64,000 nucleotides of DNA. It comes from Microstegium vimineum (Eukaryota; Streptophyta; Magnoliopsida; Poales; Poaceae). Position 1 is the stretch's first letter; the number at the start of each line of letters is the position of its first letter. The notes beneath the pieces are model-generated. The model had not been told where the DNA came from and ran no database searches. It worked only from the letters and a program-made list of their open reading frames with translations. Shown here piece after piece: positions 35,801 through 47,724 of this stretch. The DNA is taken from positions 52,852,952 to 52,916,951 of the forward strand of contig CM039122.1 of NCBI GenBank assembly GCA_022036555.1, in the 5' to 3' direction. Made by a program: the position numbers and the translations under genes.

Positions 35801-37701
35801 CCGAAATCCAAATATACATGGCATCATCGAAAGAGAAACACTACTTGTGATATACACATTAAAGATGAAGTAAAAAAAATTATCGAACATGTAGAAGATG
35901 GCTAAGTGCGTTGTAATCTTATGTAATATAAGATGGTATAAAGTAACCTCATGGTAAGGCATCCCGATAAACACACAACATTACACCAAAACACAACACC
36001 CAGGTACCAACACTAAAAACACATCTAAACCATTCCCGTTACATGAAGTAATTGTTTAAACAGAAATTGAGAACAAGATTCTCAGTGTGTTTCCCATCAC
36101 CAATTATTATTATAAATAAAAGTTTGTAAAACCATAAACAAATATCTCAGTATCCTAAAATTAACAAACCAATCAATACTAAAATTAACTAACAGGCTAA
36201 TATTATTAGCAAAAGGGCAGTAACCAACTTTCAACTCTGGAAAACATTATCACATTCTGATTGACAATATCATCAGGGAGCAATGTTCTTACAGAAATAA
36301 ATGAGAACCCAAAACAAATAACAGATGGAATCCCCAATACAACATTACTACCTCCTCAATTGATTATATTTTTCTTAGGCTGCGCGAGCCATTTACCTTC
36401 GAATACAAGGAATTATGAGTAAAAGTTTAGGTAATGAAGCGTGCACTATTTTCCTGCATGAATGCATGCAGCGACATTTAATGGCCCCGTGAAACAAATC
36501 AACCAATCACATGCAAACAAAACGCTTCGGTTTCTGGTGAATGAGTAAATGCAGAAGGTTTTTGTATGATTTTTGCATCCAAAGCTACCTATCGCCTAAC
36601 TTAACGTCAAAAATGAAAAAACACGTAACGCCTAACAATACGTAATGGAGGGAGTACTGATTATCCATGCTCTCAAATGATATGCGATCTCATATTTTAC
36701 CTGAGTCAGTGGCTGAGGCTGCACGCCCCTATCAGGATCTTCGCGGCCTTCCACATATGCTGTACATTATGAGTCACACAAATCGTTTTAGTTGTTGTTT
36801 TTCCAAATGATCTTACCTCCAAATAGAATAAACTAGGAATGCAGTTTGCACATGGAGTCGTGGACAACAAACAGAGGACATAAGCATACACATACCGACA
36901 TTCACATCAACACCCAGTGGCCTCTGACTCATCCATGGGGAAGGTGGTGGCTGCAAAAACTTCTAAACATGACAAACAGCTAACACTAACAGGGGGAAAT
37001 AGTCACACATAACAGCACGGTACAAATTCACAATACCATGTACGGACTTGGTCGGCCAGCTTTTGGGTCTGCCCCATTTATCGCCATCCCGGGGCTGATC
37101 GGTGATGGGGCATAATCGGAAGGGCCGGTGGGTATGTTGTACATCCCTGTGTCTGTCCCTGGAAGAGGAGTCTGGATTGGGGTCTGCAATGGTGTCTGAA
37201 AACAAATACAAGTAACTCATTCAGAACCTCGCGTCCCAATTGTGTAGATCGGGAAAAAATTTAAGGTGCAGCAGACGAGGGATTCGGTCTCACGGCGGGA
37301 ACAGCATGTCAGCGGTCGGGGTGGCGTACTCCTCGGATGTGGCCTCGTACGGCACGTTGAGGTCGTGCACGGGCGGTGTCGTGCCGGTGGCGCCTCCGGC
37401 GGACGCGGCAGCAGCCTTGGTTCGGTCTATGTTCCCCGAGATCGCGCCACAGTGCAGCATTTTCATCTCCCAGAGCTAGGGTTTCCTCGGCCGGATCGGA
37501 GAGACAACCGTCACAATCGCTGAAATCGAGAAAAAATCGAAGGCGACGAGAGCTGGGGATCGATAAATCAGAGGTCCTTACAGCCTGGAGCTCGTTTAGG
37601 ACGGCGTCGCCGACTCCGTAGGTGATGAAATCCTCGCGGACCTTAGAGATGACGTCATCAATGACAGAAATATAGACGGTGGAGACGTTGCTGCTCGCCA
37701 T
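32897..37701 (-). CDS. TFIIA large subunit (alpha/beta precursor), with four single-base deletions
   Basis: The gene encodes the TFIIA alpha/beta subunit, which stabilises TBP on promoters in RNA polymerase II initiation. The exons are 37701-37582, 37475-37294, 37195-37037, 36950-36896, 36759-36701, 35329-35204, 34135-34029, 33958-33904, 33811-33614, 33508-33425 and 32920-32897. The N-terminal four-helix region reads VYISVIDDVISKVREDFITY and LWEMKMLHCGAI; the middle is Pro/Thr-rich; then comes an acidic stretch, and the C-terminal beta-barrel part ends NRWKCTLKDGIMHLNGRDV ... ATGEFDF. Family conservation and exon phase require one missing base each at the exon 2 donor (37294), the exon 7 acceptor (34135), and near 33755 and 33705 in exon 9. 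With these the product would be 390 residues, normal for plants. As given, the frame is broken, either by sequence errors or because the copy is decaying. Confidence 0.85.
36346..36657. mobile_element. Stowaway-like MITE in a TFIIA intron
   Basis: The left end TACTACCTCCTCAATTG and right end AATGGAGGGAGTAC are rough inverted repeats of the CTCCCTCC type, with TA at each border. It lies in the intron between exons 5 and 6. The match is imperfect. Confidence 0.4.
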
Positions 37702-37746
37702 GACGGCGGCGGTGGCGGCGGTGGTGGAGGCGGCGACGGCAGCGGC

Positions 37747-37754
37747 TAGGGTTT
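37747..37754 (-). promoter_or_regulatory. Telo-box in the TFIIA 5' UTR
   Basis: On the minus strand AAACCCTA lies about 45-55 bases upstream of the TFIIA start codon, as often seen in plant housekeeping genes. Motif match only. Confidence 0.4.
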
Positions 37755-37848
37755 CGGCGGCCGGAGGAGAGGAGAGGCTTCGGCGGAGGAGGAGGGTTGG
37801 GGATGCGGAGCAGCGGAGGCGGACGAGAAAGATGGGGAATTAAGGAGA

Positions 37849-37861
37849 GAATATAAATAGG
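37849..37861 (-). promoter_or_regulatory. Candidate TATA box of the TFIIA gene
   Basis: CTATTTATATTC on the minus strand lies about 150 bases upstream of the start codon and predicts a start site near 37820. Confidence 0.4.
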
Positions 37862-37869
37862 TTTGCATC

Positions 37870-39250
37870 CGGTGTCGTCACGTGGCCGGGGTATTTGTAG
37901 CCCCCCGCCGACCACTGACTCCCTTGCTACTGCCGCCTCCGAGAGACCCAGGTGGCGGTTTTTTTTTTTTTTTTTTTGAAAGGCAGGTGGCGTTTGGTTC
38001 ATGAAAAATAGAGATTGGGATAGGGATAGGGATAGGAAATCAAGGATGGGATAGGTTTGGACCATGTTTGGATAGTGGAAAAGGGAAAGAACTGGATTAG
38101 GAAAGGGAAAAGAGGCGTATCCCAGAAATCCTATATCCCAATGGGAGGGCTCGGTTACGACCCGAAGAGAATGCAGTCTGCAGGCATCGTTTGCTCAATC
38201 TTTCACACCGTCGGCGTTGCTACACGAGGGCTGCCGAGGCCGTTGCTTGCTTGGCCGCGCGGCCGCTGGAGGAGTAACTCGTCTCACGCGTGCCTGGGCC
38301 GCATCTCGCTCGCCCGCCGCGTGGACCGCCGGAGACGCTGCTTCTCGCGGGGTCCGTTTCTGCCCGCTCGGGCACTGGTCAGGTACTGGCTACGGTGCAC
38401 CGGAACGGCTATCCACGCGGGCAAACGAAGCCGCGGGCTGCTGCTCCATACTCGCACGGCCCTCCGGGCGGGGACCAGAATGGTTGGAGATGAAGAGGAA
38501 GAACGAGCTGGACGAGCAGAGTAATGAACAGCGAAATCATCCACATTTGGAAATTGATGATGACAACTTTTGCAGCAGACTCAAGGAACAATTTCTGTGT
38601 CGATTTGTTGCTTGTTCTGCATGAGCACATCACAGCACTTACATCACCAAATTATGATGTATTGCTGTTTATCACGTCTGATTAGCGAAGTCGGCTCTGC
38701 AATTTTGCGATGATAGGCTAGGTGTGTAAGGATCTCCAACTGGTTTTCATGTCCATGAACGCTTGACAAGATGGAAAAATAATGTACAAGCTCAAAAACA
38801 GATCTTTGTATCAAAGATCAATCAATTCGATTTAGTTCAGATTGCTTCAAGTGGACCTCGATTTGCCGACTTCTTGATGCATCAGAAGTTGTACTTCCTA
38901 ATTTTAAGTACTGGTGTAACAATTTGCATGACCCCTAATTTATCTCCGCATAAAGGTCATGTTGATCTGACTTGTGTGCACCAATTTGTGTATCATTTGT
39001 TGTTTAGCTCGGCCATTGTATTGAAAAAAAAAATAGTTCACTGGAAATGTCAAAAGCTGATCGCATTTTGAGTCAAACGATTGCAACTAAAAGGGGGAAC
39101 CGAAAAATAGCTTAAACACGAGAGTACTTTGAACGTGCTTCTGAAATTAAATATCGTCTTCTGTTGGCAACAGGTAGTTTTACAACATGTATAAAATGGT
39201 ACATAACATGGCATAAAGCTGGATAGACCCAGCATGCAATTGTTTGCGCA
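37870..39250. other. Intergenic region between TFIIA and FAM32A-like genes
   Basis: It contains a poly-T run at about 37958-37977, a short GGGATA repeat near 38015-38036 and a GC-rich patch at 38190-38520 with overlapping frames on both strands. I recognise no protein family. Confidence 0.35.
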
Positions 39251-39271
39251 TAACACATCAGTTTGGCTATG

Positions 39272-40536
39272 TTAGCCAGGGCCAACTTTGGGGATGTCGT
39301 AGTGCTCGCTGAGGTTTGCCAGGTACTGGTTGAAGTCCTGGATGCGGTCCCTGTGCGACTTGTCGGCCACTTTGGCCAGTTTGTGCATGTCAATCTTCTG
39401 CTTCTGTTCTATGTAGCGTCGCTCTGCTGGTGTGAGATGATTATAGTCAGGATGAGGATTCCCTTCTTCATCTCCGATCTTGTCAGCTTCAATCAGCTCA
39501 TTGTTGGAATCAGTTGGTAATTCAGAGTTTCCTCCTGAAGAAAATAACCATTGAATTGGATATGAAACTAGTGTAGCCAGCCAAAAAATGTTAGATTCAT
39601 GGAGTCCAGCGAAAGGTGAGACATTGTATAAAATTAAACAAGTTATTGGAAAAATGAACTGAGCTCTGCAGACTGCAGAGTATTTTAGTAAAGACTGATC
39701 CATCAATAACATGAGACAACTATCATTATCCTATCCTGTCATAACACTAAACTAATCCAAGTTTCCAAACCAATACATTGTCATTGCAGGTTCAACCGAC
39801 AACCGAGTGATTGAGAAGATAGTAGGACTGGAATTCTTTATTTGTTCTGCAAACAGTTCACATCGTCATTAATAACACCTATCAGCACAAACTAAATGAA
39901 AAATCCCTCTAGTGATGCCTCCAAGATTCTTTATCAAGACATGAATACAAAAGGCAAACATATATGCAGCGGTTGTATAAACTACAAAACCAGTGTATCC
40001 AAATACAGATAAGATGAGCATCAAGCATATACAGAGAAAAAAGTGCAGCAAAAATTTGTTAAAAGCATTAATAACCTACCTCCTATTTTTAGGGCATGGA
40101 CATATAACAAATAGAGGAACCTAAACAGAGGTAACCATCAACAATTATGTAACAAAAGAAGCCAAATCCATTATTCAGTGCATGGAAACCGGAAAATTGT
40201 CAGAAGGTAAATGCACACAACCAAGCAGTTGATGGGTACCACCTCTAACACACGTAGTGATGCTTATCAACACATCCAGTTGTGCAGTAAGTTGAAACAT
40301 AGTAATGCTTATCAACTCATCCAATTGTGCCGAAATTGAACAGTAGATGCTTAAGTTTAAAATTGGCCAGTGTAATAATGAGAAAAACCTTTGTGGAGCT
40401 CATCATGCCCAATCTGAGACGACTCCTCACGCTGATAATTCTTCTTTTTCTTTTTCTTGACTCCACCTTCCTTCACGTCCAGTGCTTTACCCTTCAGCTT
40501 CAGCCTCCCCCCAACAACGTTCTTGTATTCCGACAT
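39272..40536 (-). CDS. FAM32A-like spliceosomal protein
   Basis: The product is a 136-residue FAM32A-like protein encoded by exons 40536-40389 and 39534-39272 (GT-AG, phase 1). In human spliceosomes FAM32A binds the catalytic core and helps exon ligation; the plant role is inferred. The N-terminus is MSEYKNVVGGRLKLKGKAL, followed by a lysine run (VKKKKKKNY). The C-terminus DFNQYLANLSEHYDIPKVGP matches the most conserved tail of the family (NLTEHYDIPKV type), which reaches the splicing active site. The middle is acidic and then helical and charged (TPAERRYIEQKQKID). The length is slightly above the animal 112 residues, as is usual in plants. The start at 40536 gives the conserved N-terminus. 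A telo-box-like TTAGGGTTT lies about 175 bases upstream. Confidence 0.9.
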
Positions 40537-40606
40537 CTCGCTGTAACAGTGAAATCCATTAAAGTTAGATCAACAAAGCAAAGGAACATATGACCGATAA
40601 TTTTTA

Positions 40607-40608
<2 letters not shown>

Positions 40609-40654
<46 letters not shown>
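40609..40654. repeat. (AT)n microsatellite
   Basis: About 45 bases of perfect AT dinucleotide repeat just upstream of the FAM32A-like start codon, probably in the promoter or a 5' UTR intron. Confidence 0.95.
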
Positions 40655-40657
<3 letters not shown>

Positions 40658-41484
40658 CGAAGTTCATAGACACAATACATGTGCGTATAAGTTACAAATA
40701 GCTCGAAGTTAGGGTTTGGGTGCTCGATTTCGCACCAGGGGCGGATCTAGTAAGGGAGATGTACACGCAAAATATCCGAAACAAAAAAGTTTGTACGCAT
40801 AGGTATAATACATTTATTACTACACTTGTAATTGGATTAGATCAGATCCGAATACAGATAGCATGGGTTTGGGTGCTCCGTTTCAAACAGCGGGAACAGC
40901 ATATAAGGGGTGGGCGTACCTGGTGGGCGCTCGTCGCCGGAGAAGGTCCACCTGACGCAGGGCGGCGGCGGCCTAGTCACGCGAGAGGGGAAGTATGCCG
41001 CGGGGGCGGGGGGCGGGGGCCGGGGGGCACGCGAGAGACGGAGTATGCCGGGGGGCACACGAGAGGGCACGGGGACTCGGGGAGGAACAAGATCGTCGAC
41101 CAATGTGACTTGTCTCTGCAGTCGCTGTGCATCTAGCCGCTCAATCCTATCCGATGGGAGCTTGGTGGAACCAGAAATATGCGCTGCCCCAGTTGGCTTG
41201 CTGGGCCGGCCCAACATCAGGCACGAGCACGACGCACGTTTTTGGAGCGCAATCGGTGAAGGTCGTGCGCCGGGCTCAGGTTTCTGCTTGTGCTCTCCAT
41301 TGGCAAACTAGTGGCAAAATCTCTAGACTCGTGTCATCTATTGCTCTTCATCGGCAAACTGGCAAACTGATTGTTCTAATTTGATTGTTTTTTTGGTCCT
41401 CCCTTTATTGGATTGTGCTTGAATTAATCGATTGAAGGAAGAGTGATAGGGAAGCTAGAAGGAAACATTAACTTGCTTGCATCA
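40655..41484. other. GC-rich intergenic patch
   Basis: GC-rich sequence with overlapping open frames on both strands (about 40850-41310). I recognise no protein family. It may be a noncoding first exon or promoter of the FAM32A-like gene. Confidence 0.3.
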
Positions 41485-41493
41485 AAAATAAAT
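41485..41493. repeat. Left 9-bp target-site duplication of the MULE
   Basis: AAAATAAAT, repeated exactly at 51530-51538 on the other side of the element. Confidence 0.75.
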
Positions 41494-41531
41494 AGGAAAT
41501 GCTGTGTAGCATACGTTCTACCGTCGAACGC
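41494..41531 (+). repeat. MULE left terminal inverted repeat
   Basis: It begins AGGAAATGCTG and contains ACGTTCTACCGTCGAACGC at 41513-41531. A shared GGCCCAT follows after a few bases. Confidence 0.7.
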
Positions 41532-42224
41532 AACCGCAACGGCCCATCACGGCGCACGGCCCATCACACAACCCGCAAACGGCATAACGGTTCCCCCGAC
41601 GCCCCTGTCAGTTTCTTCTGACAGAGGCCTCGGGTCGCATGCAACCGCGGTTTTCCCCTTCACCGGCGAATGCGGCGGAGTAGCGGGGCGACCTGGACTG
41701 CTCCATCCGCTTCTCCCGCCGGCGGCATCCGAGCTTCCACGCGCCGCGCCGGCCTCCGTCCGAGGTTCGACTCACCGCCCTACCTCTCTCCATTCATTTT
41801 GCTGCGAGAACACGCCGCACATGTGACCGCAAGGCATGCTCGCTTGGTACTCCTCACTCGCGCATGAGGGGGAAGGAGGGGGGGTTGGCATGCTCGCCTG
41901 CTTCTTCTCATCCGTGCGGCGTTGAAATGCTCGCTGGCTTCTCCCACTCGCGACGCATTTTTGCCGAGCCTGCATCTCAGAACCCTAGCTGCGTGGGTTT
42001 TTGCGGTTGCTGTAGCGCTATAGGCCTAATTGCTTGTTACCTGAAGCTTTTGCTCACATCCACTGCTCCTGCGCCACACCCATTTGGATCGTGGAGTTCG
42101 ATTGAGTACTTGCTGCAAGGGGGGGAGGGGGGATGGTGTTTATCATGTTGAAACAACAACTGTTGTGTTCCGCGATGATTACCAGATCAGGATGCGATGC
42201 ATCGTCCTATAGGATGACGATTTC

Positions 42225-45200
42225 ATGGACCCAGATGAAGAGAAGGGGATTCGCTATGGGTACAAGCGTGTTGCACATAGGAAGCGGGTTTCCTTTGCTG
42301 AAGGTGAAGCATCGTCGAGCAAAGCACGGAACATTCCTGAGGAGAAGTCTCCATCTAAGAAGAGTAATGCAGCCCCCACAGAGAAAGGTTTGTCTCCAAC
42401 TATGATTTTGGATACTTAGATTTTTTATGTTTCGTTGGTAGACGTGGCACAGTTTTGCATTTGATAGTGGTAGATGCGGCGCAGTTGCATGTGGTAGTGG
42501 TAGATGTATGAACTGTGGTTAATCTGATGTTTTCTTTTTTCTGCAACACTTGCGGGGGTGATGCGGTGTTTCAAGTATCCTACTTTCTGTGTTTCATTCA
42601 CCGTTATCGGCACGTAGCAACAACATTAATATACTATTTTTGTTTTTTGTCTCTCCCTGTTTTTTATGCAGTGATGAATGCCAACAAATCCGAAGCTAAC
42701 ACCGGCAGTGAACCTTTCAAACACCGGTTCTCTGTGCACAGGCTGCGTGACTTGAAGTTCACAGATCAACAGATCGCTTGGATAAGTGAAGCTGGTTTTG
42801 GTTCTTTGCTTTCAATGTCTCAAGTCTCACTGTCAACCAAGCTTGTTGGATTTGTTATGAGGAACATAAAGCTTGAGTTGAGACAGTTCTATAGCAAGAA
42901 AATGAAAAGGTCTTTCCCACTTGACAAGCAATTGATTTGCAACATTATGGGTGTCCCGAGCGGACCCGTGCCTGTCAAGTTGAGTTGTATCCATCAAGAA
43001 CATGAAGAGTATCAGAAGATCTGTGAGCCTTTCAGGGTTGGAGTACGTGGACTATCCATTAGTGATTGTATTGAGTACATGATGAAACAACACGAGCAGA
43101 CCAACTTCATGAGGGCATTCATGCTGGTTGCGTTGGGGTCAGTCTTCTGTGCCACTAATGACAACTGCATCTCTCCCAAGTACTTGCACAGCTTGAAGGA
43201 TGTATCGCAAATCAGATCATTTGACTGGGCTGGACATATTCTTGATGAGTTGTTTGGGCAGATCTTCTAAGAATATCTCCACAAATGTGAGTTGATGGGT
43301 AGTACGAGCAACACCTATCTCTCGAAGTGCCTCATCATCCCTGCGGTATAATTCTTTTTTCTCCCATTTTTGGGTCTGTTCTTTTTTTTAAATTTCATCT
43401 ATTGTTTTGTAGCGCCAATATCTTCTGTTTTCACCAATCTGATGTTTCATTATCAATCTGTCTAGTGTTTGTATTAGCTATGCATGCATGTTTCAATAGA
43501 TATGATTTCTCTTTTACACAGTTTTTTGATATATATACTTGCCTTTTTTGTAGATTGCTTATATGGACCATCTGGACATACCCCTTAGATTGGCTACGCA
43601 TAAGATCAATTATGTTGTCCCTCGCATCTGTCATGTTACAAATGCAGATTTTGATTTTGTTGCAAAGGTTGATACAAATAAGTTTCAGTTGAACGCACCT
43701 CCATTTGGCGGTTTACCTGTGAGTTTGACTTCTCTTTTTTCATTATGTATGTTTTTCTTCTCACTCATTCCTTTTTATTTAGTTTGTGTTGTAGCCATTG
43801 TTTTTTGTCCTCTAACATCTATTTCTTCAACGTTTTCCTAGTTGCGGAAGACCACCCCTTACACAAACCCGTGCCTTTGAGTGGGTATGATCCACCCCCG
43901 GTTGCAATTCCTGAAGAAGAGGTTGTGCCGCCCCCGCAACCAGCAGAGAATACGGAAGAAGAAGTGCCCGTGCAACCAAGCCTTAATGCATGACTCAATG
44001 GCGTAGGTCCTTCCAGCCAAAGCACCAATTGAGTCCCTTTTGATGGCATTGAGGTGAATTTCTCAGAAACTTCTCTCATCCTCTTTTTTTCTAATTTGTT
44101 TTGCTATATAACTTTTTTTTCACATGTTGCAAACATGCAGCTAGCCTCTGTGTTTCATATTTATTATGTTGTTAATTTTTTTTCATTTATTTTTTTGTAG
44201 TCTCTTCCTGAACAATTTCAAGTCCTTTTGGCGCAGCATAATTCCTTGGTGGAGAATGACTTTGCTCACCTTTCACAAGACATGAAGGAAAAATTTGATG
44301 TTTAGGTTGACTCAATGAAACATCAAGGACAAGAGATATTGGCGAAGAGAGGTGTTGAGTTCGTTTCAAAGGTACTGCAACTGAGCACACGTTCTAGTAG
44401 TACCATGAGGAACGACAAGGATCCTTTTGATGGTAGCAGTGGTGGTGGCATGGATGGTGCACCAGATCTTTTCAATGGCAGCGATGGTGGTGGCATGGAT
44501 GATGCACCAGATTTTCAAACGAATGAGAAATCATCTAGCCCGCCTAAGAGTACAGAAGATCCAAGTGCTCCTACTGCACCGAACTCACAAGATGAGAGTT
44601 CCAAACATCATACCACTCATGAGGAAGCAAGTGATCCACCACATCCTACTATTTCAGAGGAGGAGAGTACTAAAGGTGAAGGTCTCAAAACTCAGACTAT
44701 CTCACCAGATTGTGGGGTGTCTCAATCAGATCATGCAAATGTACCAGAGGCTGAGACAACAAAAGCTCTAGTTGGTTGCTTCCCAACAAAGTCACTTGAG
44801 GAGGATGAGAAAGCTGTAGCTGCTACATGTTCATCAACCCCCACTGCACAACCACACCTTGCTGGGGAGGATCCTAAAATTGCACTTGCTTCCCCACCAC
44901 TACCAGGCCCAGCTGAGGAGACTCACAGAGTTGTATTTTCCCCACACCCACAAAGTCCTTCCTATGTTGATGATATCCCTTCCTTAGACCTTTTTCCAAA
45001 AGATGATGTTTTATATGAGGACATATGTGCTTTCAAACCCATGAGCCATATGCCTCTGCCTATCTGTATGTTCTCTGCCTTCTTTCTATTTTTTTCTTTT
45101 TTTCCATTTTTTTGTTTCATATGATGCATATACATTGTTTTCACTGACTTGTTCTGAATGTTTCATTTTTTTGTGTCTGCCCCCATGTTTTTTTCCTCAT

Positions 45201-46906
45201 GTGTTTTTCAGGTGCCAACACCATGGAGCCTTTGAAGGAGATAGAAGCTGGCTCAAGCACTATTGAAAAGATGGATAGGAAGAAGAGGAAAAGAAAAGAG
45301 CTTGGGATTGTTCGGAAAGCAAAAAGATTCCATGGTGATTGGGGAACCATCACCAAAGATGTTTGACAAAAGTATTTGGCAAAAAGAGCATTCAAGGAGG
45401 GCTTCAAGATTGAAAATGAAATCCAACCGTGAGTTCATTTGTTTTTTCGAATCCTCAAAAATAACCCTGATCATGTTTCTGTTTTTTCTTGCTTGTCATT
45501 CTGTTTCATCGATATAACATTCCCTGTTTCACATTCAGTCATGAAATTGTTGCAACATTCAGTCATGAACCTTTCTGTGTAACTTTTTGTAATCTAATTT
45601 TGGCTGTGCGTTTTATGTCACACTAGGCCCTGTTTCATTGAAATTGGTGATTATCATGTTACATATGATGAGTTTTATAATTCATTCAAGTCAAGGGGAT
45701 GGATTAGTAATGACGTTATGACAGTGTGGTGTAACCAATACAACATCGACCATCTTGAAATGCTCAAAACTAGTGAAACAAGGGTTCAAACATATGCTTT
45801 CTCTCAATTGGCTACGGTAATTATGCATTTCTTATGACATTTCATTAGCAATTCATTCCTTTTTTTGTCTTCTACTTTTTTAGCTTTTTTGTTCTTCATC
45901 CTGCCCACAGGGCCTTTTGAGTGGTGATCCAAATTCTTTCAATCACCATGATACTATGGAAAACATGTACAAAAAGCTGAATGAAACTTTGCCTATGTCC
46001 AAGATCGATCTGGTATGGTTGTTTCTGCCAGACCCTCCCCTTTTTCCTCCCCTCCTTTTTTTATGTGTCTGCCCTTTTTCACTACTTGCTCCGTTTTTTC
46101 CCTGCCCATATGCAGATGTTTTTCCCCATAGTACACGCCCACCACTGGGTGCTTCTCTGTATTTACAAATTCCAGAAAGAACTGCAGTTTTTTGACTCAA
46201 TGGGCAGCTCTGAAAAAAGCAATTATTTGAAGTATGCCAAGAATTTGGTTAGTGCCATTTTCCCCTCTTGATTTAGTTTTTTTATTCTGTTCATGTAACA
46301 GATTCAGATTCTAGATGTCGAACTAGCATTACTGAATCTGTTTCATACCATTATGTCATTTGTTTCATTACATTTTCAAGTTGAGAACTTTGCAGCGACA
46401 GCAAACAAGCTTGGGTACGTTAAATCTGATGTTACATCCTTCACGTGGGCGCACCCTAAGGTTGCTATACAAAGAAACAAGTATGTGTTAGCATTTATCA
46501 TCTACATTTTTTCGTCACCATTCTTGTTTTTTCATTAGCTATTGTTTTTGTCAGAATGCTGATTTCCTCTCCCTTTTTGCTTTTTTTAAAAGTTATGATT
46601 GCGGGCTGTATACAATGGATTTCATGGATTTATGGGACGGGAAGGAGATTGTGGAATCACAAGTTGCGAGAGTACGTGTACTTCATATCTAGTTTCCTAT
46701 CATTTTCTTCCTTATTTTTCTTTCCCAAGTTTTATCTATTTTGATCTTCCCTAAAAATGCCAATTCTTTTTTTTGTGTTTTTAGGGGCAAAACCAGGTAC
46801 TAGAATACAGGAAGCGTGCTACTGCAGTCCTGCTACACTCCCAACATAATGTGATCGATATTGACAATTTTGTGAAGGCGTACAACGGTTCCACGAAGGA
46901 TGTGTA
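42225..46906 (+). pseudogene. ULP1-type (peptidase C48) gene of the MULE, decayed
   Basis: The first exon is 42225-42387 (start MDPDEEKGIRYGYKRV), followed by exons near 42673-43328, 43554-43718, 43842-44053, 44202-45068, 45212-45430, 45627-45818, 45911-46012, 46114-46248, 46381-46481, 46592-46670 and 46783-46906. The N-terminal part is the plant transposon domain usually fused to ULP proteases (SFPLDKQLICNIMGVPSGP). The C-terminal catalytic domain keeps His in HHWVLLCIY, Asp in FFDSM and Cys in SYDCGLYTMDF. The family removes SUMO-like modifiers from proteins. In-frame stops occur at about 43268, 43991, 44302 and 45362, and the junction near 43718/43842 needs one extra base. It therefore cannot now make the whole protein, although the catalytic exons are clean. 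Confidence 0.8.
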
Positions 46907-47724
46907 GAAGATTGTGCTGCCAACTTGTTGCGAAGAATATGCTGCCATAGATTTTTGTATAGGATATCTGATTAGGCATTTTGTAGAGATTTGTACTGCT
47001 ATTTGTGTAAAAGACTATGTGCTGCCATTGTTTCGGCTATGTCATTGCACTTTTTTATCATAACACCACCTGGATGAATGTGTTTGTGGGTTACAACAAA
47101 CTGGTATTTCTCGAATGCTTATTTTTTTGTTCAACAATGTTCTGTGCAATGCATATGATGCGCTACCAAGGTTTATGTTTGGTTTTTTTTACTATATAAC
47201 ATTACTAGAATCATGTCTGTGTCATCTCACCACCCCAGGTGTTAACAAATGTCTAAATCATGTTGTTTCAGCCAAATTATGCCAAAATTTTGGGAGAAAT
47301 GTTTGTTTTTTCTTACTACCAGCTGACCTTTTTTATGATGTTTCATTATTGTTACCTCATATGTAACAGTGGAGAAAACATATTGTTCCAGCAAAAGGAT
47401 TTCAGTTGTTTCACAACACACATGCATCCATTTTTTGTGTTTCATTGGTGCATTATCACTTGTAACAAAGTGTCAATTATTATGTCTCACTTTTATTTTT
47501 CAGGATGTAACAGTGTTTTTCCAACCCAGGATACTCTTCCATGCAAGCATTTCAACATCATTCATTAAGTAATGTGCAAAACAGCACCTACCTTTTCCAG
47601 TAAACATTCCCACAAATATTTTCATATCATATTATTCATGTAACCATTTCAATATCATCCTTTTGACAAGTTTTGAAACATATCACCCATGTAGCTAAAT
47701 TACAAGGCAAACATGTAATTGTAT
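46907..47724. other. Convergent 3' region between the two MULE genes
   Basis: No coding region. It contains five copies of the TGTTTCA/TGAAACA motif that recurs through the element. Confidence 0.5.
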
